Notes under the pieces: generated by a model
Databases searched by the model: none
Seen by the model: the letters and a program-made list of their open reading frames with translations, nothing else
What the model was told of the DNA's origin: nothing
From: Burkholderiales bacterium UBA1834
Lineage (GTDB): Bacteria > Pseudomonadota > Gammaproteobacteria > Burkholderiales > Burkholderiaceae_C
NCBI GenBank assembly: GCA_002339015.1
Contig: DDJC01000037.1
Location: 9,879-23,571 of the forward strand
Length of the DNA: 13,693 nt
Direction: 5' to 3'
Program-made: the position numbers and the translations under genes
Part shown: in pieces, positions 1 to 6,824 of the stretch
Position numbering within the stretch: position 1 is the first letter of the stretch
Layout of the letters: every line of letters starts with the position of its first letter

Positions 1-1
1 C

Positions 2-3000
2 ATCAACCGCAACAACCGTCTGGCCCGTCTGCTGGAGCTCAAGGCCCCCGAGATCATCGTGCGCAACGAAAAGCGCATGCTGCAGGAATCGGTGGATTCG
101 CTGCTGGACAACGGCCGTCGCGGCAAGGCCATGACGGGCGCCAACAAGCGCGCCCTGAAGTCGCTGGCCGACATGATCAAGGGCAAGAGCGGCCGCTTCC
201 GTCAGAACCTGCTGGGCAAGCGGGTGGACTACTCCGGCCGTTCCGTCATCACCGTGGGCCCGACCCTCAAGCTGCACCAGTGCGGCCTGCCCAAGCTGAT
301 GGCCCTGGAGCTGTTCAAGCCCTTCATCTTCTCGCGCCTGGAAGCCATGGGCATCGCGACGACGATCAAGGCCGCCAAGAAGGAAGTCGAATCCGGCACC
401 CCGGTGGTGTGGGACATCCTCGAAGAGGTCATCAAGGAGCACCCGGTTCTGCTGAACCGTGCGCCTACGCTGCACCGCCTGGGCATCCAGGCCTTCGAGC
501 CCATGCTGATCGAAGGCAAGGCCATCCAGCTGCACCCCCTCGTCTGCGCGGCCTTCAACGCCGACTTCGACGGTGACCAGATGGCCGTCCACGTGCCGCT
601 GTCGATCGAAGCGCAGATGGAAGCCCGCACCCTGATGCTGGCCTCCAACAACGTGCTGTTCCCCGCCTCGGGCGAGCCCTCCATCGTGCCGTCGCAGGAC
701 GTGGTGCTGGGCCTGTACTACGCCACCCGCGAGCGCATCAACGGCCGTGGCGAAGGCATGGTGTTCTCCGACCTGGCCGAGCTGCAACGCGCGCTGGACA
801 ACGGCGTGGTCGAGATCACCGCCCGCATCAGCGTGCGCATGGTCGAGTGGAGCAAGGACAAGGACACGGGCGAGTTCACGCCCGAGACCAAGCTGGTCGA
901 GACCACTGTGGGTCGCGCCCTGCTGTCCGAGATCCTGCCCAAGGGCCTGCCCTTCAGCAACATCAACAAGGCGCTGAAGAAGAAGGAAATCTCGCGGCTG
1001 ATCAACACCTCGTTCCGCAAGTGCGGTCTGAAGGAAACCGTGGTGCTGGCCGACAAGCTGCTGCAGAACGGCTTCCGTCTGGCCACGCGCGCCGGCATCT
1101 CCATCGCGGTGGACGACATGCTGGTGCCCAAGGAAAAGCCGGGCCTGATCGAGCGCGCCGAAAAGGAAGTCAAGGAGATCGAGCAGCAGTACGTCTCCGG
1201 TCTCGTGACCGCTGGCGAGCGCTACAACAAGGTCGTGGACATCTGGGGCAAGACCGGCGACGAAGTCGGCAAGGTCATGATGAGCCAGTTGGCCAAGCAG
1301 AAGGTGATCGACCGCCACGGCAACGAAGTGGACCAGGAGTCGTTCAACTCCATCTACATGATGGCCGACTCCGGTGCCCGCGGTTCTGCTGCCCAGATCC
1401 GTCAGCTCTCCGGCATGCGTGGCCTGATGGCCAAGCCTGACGGCTCGATCATCGAGACGCCCATCACGGCGAACTTCCGTGAAGGCCTGAACGTGCTGCA
1501 GTACTTCATCTCCACCCACGGTGCCCGTAAGGGTCTGGCGGACACGGCGCTGAAGACCGCGAACTCGGGTTACCTGACCCGCCGTCTGGTGGACGTGACG
1601 CAGGATCTGGTCGTCACCGAAACCGATTGCGGCACCGACCAGGGTATCGCTACCCGCGCGCTGGTCGAGGGTGGTGAAGTCATCGAATCGCTGCGTGACC
1701 GCATCCTCGGTCGCGTGGCTGCCATCGATGTGCTGCACCCCGAGACCCAGCAAGTCATCACCAACGCCGGTGTGATGCTGGACGAAGACATCCTGGACCT
1801 GCTCGAAGCCGCCGGCGTCGACGAGGTCAAGGTGCGCACGCCGCTGACCTGCGCCACGCGCTTCGGCCTGTGCGCCAAGTGCTATGGCCGTGACCTGGGC
1901 CGCGGTGGTCTGGTGAACTCCGGTGAGGCTGTCGGCGTGATCGCTGCCCAGTCCATCGGCGAACCCGGCACGCAGCTGACGATGCGGACCTTCCACATCG
2001 GTGGTGCCGCGTCGCGCGCCGCCATCGCCTCGAGCGTGGACGCCAAGTCGGACGGCATCATCGGCTTCAACGCCACGATGCGCTACGTGACCAATGGCAA
2101 GGGCGAGCTGGTGGTGATTTCCCGTTCCGGCGAAATCATCATCTCCGACCAGCACGGCCGCGAGCGTGAGCGTCACAAGGTGCCTTACGGCGCCCTGCTG
2201 AACGTGAAGGCCGACCAGCAGGTCAAGGCCGGCCTGGTGCTGGCCACCTGGGATCCGCTGACCCGTCCGATCATCACCGAGTTTGCCGGCAAGGCCCGTT
2301 TCGAGAACGTCGAAGAAGGCGTGACCGTGGCCAAGCAGGTGGACGAAGTGACCGGTCTGTCGACCCTGGTCGTGATCGATCCGAAGCGCCGTGGTGCTGC
2401 CAAGGTGGTGCGCCCGCAGGTCAAGCTGCTGGATGCCTCCGGCTCCGAAGTGAAGATCCCTGGCACCGACCACTCGGTGACCATCGGCTTCCAGGTCGGT
2501 GCCCTGATCCAGGTGCGCGACGGCCAGGATCTGGCTCCGGGTGAAGTGCTGGCCCGTATCCCCATCGAAGGTCAGAAGACCCGTGACATCACCGGCGGTC
2601 TGCCGCGTGTGGCCGAGCTGTTCGAAGCCCGTTCGCCCAAGGACAAGGGCGCGCTGGCCGAGATCACCGGTACGGTGTCCTTCGGCAAGGAAACGAAGGG
2701 CAAGGTCCGCCTGCAGATCACCGATCCGGAAGGCAAGGTCTGGGAAGAGCTGGTGCCCAAGGAAAAGAACATCCTGGTGCACGAAGGCCAGGTGGTCAAC
2801 CGCGGCGAGCTGATCGTCGACGGTGCGGCCGATCCTCAAGACATCCTGCGTCTGCTGGGTATCGAAGAGCTGGCCCGCTACATCGTCGACGAAGTGCAGG
2901 ACGTGTACCGTCTGCAGGGCGTGAAGATCAACGACAAGCACATCCAGGTGATCGTTCGCCAGATGCTGCGCCGCGTGCAGATCGTCAACCCGGGCGATTC

Positions 3001-3454
3001 GACCTACATCGCCAACGAGCAGGTCGAGCGTTCTGAGCTGCTGGACACCAACGACAAGCTGCGCGCCGAAGGCAAGATGACCGCCACGTACAGCGATGTG
3101 CTGCTGGGCATCACCAAGGCCTCGCTGTCGACCGACTCCTTCATCTCGGCCGCTTCCTTCCAGGAAACGACCCGCGTGCTCACCGAGGCTGCCATCATGG
3201 GCAAGCGCGACGAGCTGCGTGGCCTGAAGGAAAACGTCATCGTGGGTCGCCTGATCCCCGCCGGTACCGGCCTCGCCTACCACCAGGCCCGCAAGGCCAA
3301 GGAAGACATGGACGAGACCGAGCGCCGCGCCATCGCCATGCAGGAAGCCCAGGAGCGCGCTGCGCTCGAGCTGGCCGCCCTGGGTGACGACGGTGACGAC
3401 GTCGCTGCGGCCCCGGCTGCCGAAGGCGGTGCTGCGCCCACGGCTGCTGAATAA
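2..3454 (+). CDS. rpoC: DNA-directed RNA polymerase subunit beta' (5'-truncated by window edge)
   Basis: This is the beta' subunit of RNA polymerase, which carries the catalytic magnesium site. The reading frame is open from the first base, so the gene starts outside the window. The first complete codon (ATC at 2) aligns by eye with about E. coli residue 273, so about 270 residues are missing. Seen directly: the catalytic motif NADFDGDQ (557-580) with its three Mg-binding aspartates; the four cysteines of the second zinc site (TGC at 1628, 1850, 1871, 1880, the last three spaced C-X6-C-X2-C); the trigger-loop segment GEPGTQLTMRTFHIGGAASR (about 1959-2018); and the conserved C-terminal VGRLIPAGTG. 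The protein ends in an acidic, alanine-rich tail and TAA. A GTG at 59 is an internal valine codon, not the start. The 1150 residues present imply a full length near 1420, normal for the order. Confidence 0.99.
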   Translation: MNRNNRLARLLELKAPEIIVRNEKRMLQESVDSLLDNGRRGKAMTGANKRALKSLADMIKGKSGRFRQNLLGKRVDYSGRSVITVGPTLKLHQCGLPKLMALELFKPFIFSRLEAMGIATTIKAAKKEVESGTPVVWDILEEVIKEHPVLLNRAPTLHRLGIQAFEPMLIEGKAIQLHPLVCAAFNADFDGDQMAVHVPLSIEAQMEARTLMLASNNVLFPASGEPSIVPSQDVVLGLYYATRERINGRGEGMVFSDLAELQRALDNGVVEITARISVRMVEWSKDKDTGEFTPETKLVETTVGRALLSEILPKGLPFSNINKALKKKEISRLINTSFRKCGLKETVVLADKLLQNGFRLATRAGISIAVDDMLVPKEKPGLIERAEKEVKEIEQQYVSGLVTAGERYNKVVDIWGKTGDEVGKVMMSQLAKQKVIDRHGNEVDQESFNSIYMMADSGARGSAAQIRQLSGMRGLMAKPDGSIIETPITANFREGLNVLQYFISTHGARKGLADTALKTANSGYLTRRLVDVTQDLVVTETDCGTDQGIATRALVEGGEVIESLRDRILGRVAAIDVLHPETQQVITNAGVMLDEDILDLLEAAGVDEVKVRTPLTCATRFGLCAKCYGRDLGRGGLVNSGEAVGVIAAQSIGEPGTQLTMRTFHIGGAASRAAIASSVDAKSDGIIGFNATMRYVTNGKGELVVISRSGEIIISDQHGRERERHKVPYGALLNVKADQQVKAGLVLATWDPLTRPIITEFAGKARFENVEEGVTVAKQVDEVTGLSTLVVIDPKRRGAAKVVRPQVKLLDASGSEVKIPGTDHSVTIGFQVGALIQVRDGQDLAPGEVLARIPIEGQKTRDITGGLPRVAELFEARSPKDKGALAEITGTVSFGKETKGKVRLQITDPEGKVWEELVPKEKNILVHEGQVVNRGELIVDGAADPQDILRLLGIEELARYIVDEVQDVYRLQGVKINDKHIQVIVRQMLRRVQIVNPGDSTYIANEQVERSELLDTNDKLRAEGKMTATYSDVLLGITKASLSTDSFISAASFQETTRVLTEAAIMGKRDELRGLKENVIVGRLIPAGTGLAYHQARKAKEDMDETERRAIAMQEAQERAALELAALGDDGDDVAAAPAAEGGAAPTAAE

Positions 3455-3463
3455 GCGGCCACA

Positions 3464-3504
3464 GAGGCAATCGCCTCGTGCCGCCTGAGTTCATTGGGCG
3501 GCAC
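3464..3504 (+). other. two small hairpins just after rpoC
   Basis: Two adjacent inverted repeats lie between the rpoC stop and the main terminator. GAGGC (3464-3468) pairs with GCCTC (3473-3477) around a 4-base loop. GTGCCGCC (3478-3485) pairs with GGCGGCAC (3497-3504) around an 11-base loop. Neither has a T-tract, so alone they do not look like terminators. They may protect the rpoC mRNA 3' end or be incidental in GC-rich DNA. Confidence 0.5.
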
Positions 3505-3507
3505 CAC

Positions 3508-3541
3508 AAAGGCGCCAAGGCTTTCGGGCCTTGGCGCCTTT
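3508..3541. terminator. bidirectional intrinsic terminator between convergent rpoC and pepD
   Basis: A perfect 14-bp inverted repeat, AAAGGCGCCAAGGC (3508-3521) and GCCTTGGCGCCTTT (3528-3541), closes a 6-base loop (TTTCGG). The stem ends in AAA on one side and TTT on the other, so a short U-run follows it in both directions. It lies 53 bases after the rpoC stop and 27 bases after the end of pepD on the opposite strand. That is where a shared terminator for convergent genes belongs. Confidence 0.9.
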
Positions 3542-3568
3542 GTCGTTGGCGACGCGATGGTGTCGGCC

Positions 3569-5071
3569 TCAGGCTGCCAGCTCGGTCAGGATCGCCGTGA
3601 GCAGTTGCCAGGTCCGCTCCACCGAGGCGATCTCCACCGATTCGCCCGGGGCGTGCGCACCCCGGATGGTGGGACCGAAGGACACGATGTCCATGCCCGG
3701 GTACTTGGCCGCGATGATCCCGCACTCCAGCCCGGCGTGGATCACCTGCACGTGCGAGTCTTCCTTGAACTCGCGCTGGTACACGCGCTGGCAGGTGGCC
3801 AGCAGGGGCGAGGCGGGGTTCGGCGTCCAGCCCGGGTAGTGGCCGGCGATCTCGGCTGCTGTGCCCGACAGCGCCCACAGGCTCACGATTTGCTCGGCCA
3901 GGGCCTGTGCGCCACTGTCCAGCAATGAGCGGACCATGAAGTTGCACGAGCCGCCCGTGGGTTTGAGTTCGACCATGCCCAGGTTGTTCGATGTCTCGAC
4001 CACGCCGGGCACGCTGTGGCTCATGCGGTGCACGCCGTGCGGGGCGGCGTGCAGGGTGCGCAGCCACACGGCCTGATCGTCTGCCGAGATCACTTGTGCA
4101 CCATCGGGCGTGCCGACGGCCGTGCTTTCGTCGATGGTCAGTGAAAGCCCTGGCTCCACTGCGCCCAGTTCGCGCTGCAGCAGCGTCTGCCATTCGCCCA
4201 GCCGGGCCCGCAGTGTGGCGCTGGAGGCGGCAGGCACGGACACGATGGCGAAGGCTTCACGGGGCAGGGCATTGCGCGCGGTGCCGCCGTCCAGCGCGCA
4301 CAGGCGCAGTGATGACAAGGCTCCTTCCTGCGCCAGCGATTGCACCACACGCACCAGCAGCTTGATGGCGTTGCCGCGCTCTTCATGGATGTTGACGCCA
4401 GAGTGGCCGCCTCGCAGGCCCCGCAGGGCGATGCGGTGCGCGGCGTGTCCCGTCGGCAGCGGCTCGGGCTGTCCGGCGCGCACCACGTTCACGTCCGCAC
4501 CGCCGGCACAGCCCAGGTAGAACTCGCCCCACTCTTCCGTGTCCAGGTTCAGCATCAGGCGGCCTTGCAGCACGCCCGGCAGCAGGCCGTGGGCGCCGCC
4601 CATGCCAGCCTCCTCATCGACGGTGAACAGCGCCTCGATGGGGCCATGCGCCAGCGTGTCGTCTTCCAGCACGGCCAGCGCCATGGCCACGCCCAGGCCG
4701 TTGTCGGCGCCCAGCGTGGTGTCTGGCGCCTGCAGCCAACCGTCATCACGGCGCACCGGCCGGATCGGATCGCGCGTGAAGTCGTGCGGCGAGCCGCTGT
4801 TCTTCTGGCAGACCATGTCCAGGTGCCCCTGCAGCACGATGCCGGGTGCGTGTTCATGGCCCGGCCGTGCGGGCTTGCGCACCAGCAGGTTGCCGGTGGC
4901 GTCGACCTGGGTGCTCAGCCCCCGGGCCTCGGCCCATTGGCACAGGTGGTCGCGCACGGCGTCTTCCTGCTTGGAGGGCCGCGGGATGGCGCACAGCACC
5001 GCGAAGTGGCGCCACACGGCGGCGGGCGCCAGGCCCTGGATGAAGGCGTCGTCGATGGCGGCAGTGCTCAT
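3569..5071 (-). CDS. pepD: aminoacyl-histidine dipeptidase (Xaa-His dipeptidase, peptidase M20C)
   Basis: A zinc-dependent cytosolic dipeptidase of 500 residues that in known relatives cleaves carnosine-type (beta-Ala-His) and other unblocked dipeptides, feeding amino-acid recycling. E. coli PepD has 485 residues. All metal and catalytic positions of family M20C are visible: H83 and D85 in GHLDMV, D123 in LGADNGLG, the catalytic pair E153-E154 in TVDEEAGM, D177 in LNLDTEEWGEFY and the C-terminal H473 in GAHAPGES. The di-zinc site therefore looks intact. The ATG at 5071 overlaps the TGA of the upstream 109-codon gene as ATGA, and no good Shine-Dalgarno sequence precedes it. This suggests translational coupling. 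It is the last gene of the MFS - 109-residue protein - pepD minus-strand cluster and ends at the terminator shared with rpoC. Exact substrate range is inferred from the family. Confidence 0.95.
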   Translation of the reverse strand: MSTAAIDDAFIQGLAPAAVWRHFAVLCAIPRPSKQEDAVRDHLCQWAEARGLSTQVDATGNLLVRKPARPGHEHAPGIVLQGHLDMVCQKNSGSPHDFTRDPIRPVRRDDGWLQAPDTTLGADNGLGVAMALAVLEDDTLAHGPIEALFTVDEEAGMGGAHGLLPGVLQGRLMLNLDTEEWGEFYLGCAGGADVNVVRAGQPEPLPTGHAAHRIALRGLRGGHSGVNIHEERGNAIKLLVRVVQSLAQEGALSSLRLCALDGGTARNALPREAFAIVSVPAASSATLRARLGEWQTLLQRELGAVEPGLSLTIDESTAVGTPDGAQVISADDQAVWLRTLHAAPHGVHRMSHSVPGVVETSNNLGMVELKPTGGSCNFMVRSLLDSGAQALAEQIVSLWALSGTAAEIAGHYPGWTPNPASPLLATCQRVYQREFKEDSHVQVIHAGLECGIIAAKYPGMDIVSFGPTIRGAHAPGESVEIASVERTWQLLTAILTELAA

Positions 5072-5397
5072 GTCGATTCAGTCGGTGGTTGTGGCTGCCA
5101 GTCCATGGGCCAGTACAGCAGTTCGGCCAGCCGTGTGATCACCCACACGGCCTCGGGATCGCTCACCACCGCGTCTGGCCCGGTCAGGCCCTGGTGACAG
5201 CGGCGCAGCACCTCGACCTGGATGTCGCCCACCTCGGCATGCACGTTGCGGCAGTGCTCGGTCAGGTGGTTGGCCAGGTCTTCGCACAACTCGTAGCGGT
5301 CGCGCAGTTCGGCCAGCGGCACCGTCAAGCGCTGGCGCGCGTTGGTGTAAAGCGCCTGGAAGGACGGCGGGATCTCGATCTGGTAGTCGTCGGACAT
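5068..5397 (-). CDS. small soluble protein of unknown function, coupled to pepD
   Basis: A 109-residue protein, acidic to neutral, with no signal peptide or membrane segment. It begins MSDDYQIEIPPSFQALYT. The middle is rich in charged residues and looks helical, with motifs RYELCEDLANHLTEHC (residues about 34-49), EVLRRCHQGL and VITRLAELLYWP. I have an impression of similar short proteins in Burkholderiales genomes under uninformative names, but cannot assign a function. Three cysteines (in YELCED, EHCRNV and RRCHQG) could be metal ligands or simply buried. The start ATG (5397) lies 36 bases after the MFS stop, with GGGG a few bases before it. The stop overlaps the pepD start by four bases. 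Same-strand tight packing supports a real gene cotranscribed with pepD. A role in dipeptide metabolism would be guilt by association only. Confidence 0.85.
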   Translation of the reverse strand: MSDDYQIEIPPSFQALYTNARQRLTVPLAELRDRYELCEDLANHLTEHCRNVHAEVGDIQVEVLRRCHQGLTGPDAVVSDPEAVWVITRLAELLYWPMDWQPQPPTEST

Positions 5398-5433
5398 GGC
5401 CCCATTGTGCCGGTCGAACCCCGGGCTCGCGCT

Positions 5434-6660
5434 TCAGGCCTGCGCCATGCGCCGAGCCCCGGCCAGAAACACGGCCAGCGCGGCCAACCCCAGGCCTGAG
5501 CCCATCACCACCACGCCATGCCAGCCACCTTGCGCGTACACGTACACGCCGCAGGCCGAGCCCAGCGCGCCACCCAGGAAGAAGGTGGCCATGAACAGGC
5601 TGTTGAGCCGGCCGCGCGCATGCGGCGCCAGGGCGTAGATCTCGCGCTGGCTGAGCACCAGGTTGGCCGACACGCCCATGTCCAGCACGATGGCTGCCAG
5701 GCCCAGCAGTCCCAGCGTGATCACCGAGCCCTGCGTGGCCGGCCAGGTGAACGCGAAGGCCAGCGCCACCATCGCCATGGCCACCAGGCTGCCCAGGTGC
5801 GCATGCCCCCGGTCGGCCATGCGGCCGGCAATGGGCGCCGCGATGGCCCCGGCCACGCCCACCAGCGCGAACAGCGCGATGCCGCGCTGTGTGAAGCCGA
5901 AGGCGGGCGAGGCCAGAAGCAGCGGCACGGTGGACCAGAACAGACTGAAGGCTGCGAACAGGCCGGCGTGGCACAGCGCACGCACCTGCAGCACGGGATG
6001 ATCGCGCATCAGTGCCTTCATCGACCCCAGCAACTCGGCATAGCGGTGCGCATGCGGTGGCTGGCGCTCGGGCATGGCGCGCGAGAGCAGGGCCGCCAGT
6101 GCCGCGATCAGCACCGCGGACCCCAGGAAGATCGCGTGCCAGCCCAGGTGGCTGGCCACGTAGCTCGATACAGGCCTTGCCAGCATGATGCCCAGCAGCA
6201 ACCCGCTCATGATGTTGCCCACCGTGCGCCCGCGCGCGGCCTCGGCCACCATGCTGGCGCCATAGGGCACCAGCACCTGCGCGGCCACCGAGCTCACGCC
6301 CACCAGCGCCATCGCTGCCAGGAAGGGCGCGGCCGAGTGCGACAGCCCTGCCGCCAGCAGGCCCAGGGCCGCCACCATCAGGCAGCGCACCACCAGCTTG
6401 CGGTTCTCCAGCACATCACCCAGGGGCACGATGAACAGCAGCCCCAGGCCATAACCGATCTGCGTGAGCGTGACGATCCAGCCGGCCAGGCGCAGCGAGA
6501 TGCCGGTGCCCTCGCTGATCAGGCCGATCAGCGGCTGCGCGTAGTACAGGTTGGCCACGATCAGGCCGCAGCCACCGGCCAGCAGCAAGGTCAGCCAGCC
6601 AGGCAGTTCGTTGTATTGATGGGGGGCATCCGCCAAGGTGGCAGTGGTATGAGGGCTCAC
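5434..6660 (-). CDS. major facilitator superfamily transporter, 12 helices (NepI/AraJ-like drug:H+ antiporter type)
   Basis: An inner-membrane secondary transporter of 408 residues, the usual MFS length. The GTG at 6660 is chosen as start because GGAGA lies 7 bases upstream and the protein then begins shortly before the first helix (about residues 20-40). The frame stays open upstream, but the extra 53 residues are Arg/Pro-rich and non-hydrophobic, unlike an MFS start. Seen: the helix-1 motif NLYYAQP (residues 37-43), common in the COG2814 branch; a loop 2-3 motif A variant PLGDVLENRK (79-88); about twelve hydrophobic stretches; and a hydrophilic central loop around RAMPERQPPHAHRYAELL. The closest named relatives I can suggest are NepI- and YnfM-like proteins. 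The substrate cannot be told from sequence. The gene is divergent from the SNF2 gene and heads the cluster with the 109-residue protein and pepD. Confidence 0.9.
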   Translation of the reverse strand: MSPHTTATLADAPHQYNELPGWLTLLLAGGCGLIVANLYYAQPLIGLISEGTGISLRLAGWIVTLTQIGYGLGLLFIVPLGDVLENRKLVVRCLMVAALGLLAAGLSHSAAPFLAAMALVGVSSVAAQVLVPYGASMVAEAARGRTVGNIMSGLLLGIMLARPVSSYVASHLGWHAIFLGSAVLIAALAALLSRAMPERQPPHAHRYAELLGSMKALMRDHPVLQVRALCHAGLFAAFSLFWSTVPLLLASPAFGFTQRGIALFALVGVAGAIAAPIAGRMADRGHAHLGSLVAMAMVALAFAFTWPATQGSVITLGLLGLAAIVLDMGVSANLVLSQREIYALAPHARGRLNSLFMATFFLGGALGSACGVYVYAQGGWHGVVVMGSGLGLAALAVFLAGARRMAQA

Positions 6661-6667
6661 GTGGTCT

Positions 6668-6672
6668 TCTCC
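6668..6672 (-). promoter_or_regulatory. ribosome binding site deciding the GTG start of the MFS gene
   Basis: On the minus strand the sequence reads GGAGAAGACCACGTG. A good Shine-Dalgarno core (GGAGA) lies seven bases before GTG at 6660. No comparable site precedes any in-frame start further upstream, so this site decides the start. Confidence 0.7.
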
Positions 6673-6824
6673 GGGGTACGGCAGGGCGCCCCGACGAAGA
6701 TCTCGCTCATGGCGCGCGGGTAGTGTCGCGCAACGCCCTTGGCCCGATGGCTGCGGGGCTTTGCACGGGCTTGGGGCATGATGCGCGCTCGCCCCTGTCC
6801 GCGTTCCCGGTTCACGCACCTTTC

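Noticed and set aside
5073..5087. A 15-base exact match between the pepD upstream region and the tuf leader (13558-13572)
   Set aside because: TCGATTCAGTCGGTG occurs at both places, but flanks diverge at once. By rough count one such match in a window this size has about a one in ten chance of arising at random. No shared function is apparent.
6661..6819. An MFS protein starting 53 residues earlier, at 6819
   Set aside because: The extra part is Arg/Pro/His-rich with no signal or helix character, while GTG at 6660 has a proper ribosome binding site.
6723..6824. A longer SNF2 protein starting at GTG 6723 or ATG 6747
   Set aside because: No Shine-Dalgarno precedes either start, and the added residues look like translated intergenic DNA. 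The possibility is not excluded.
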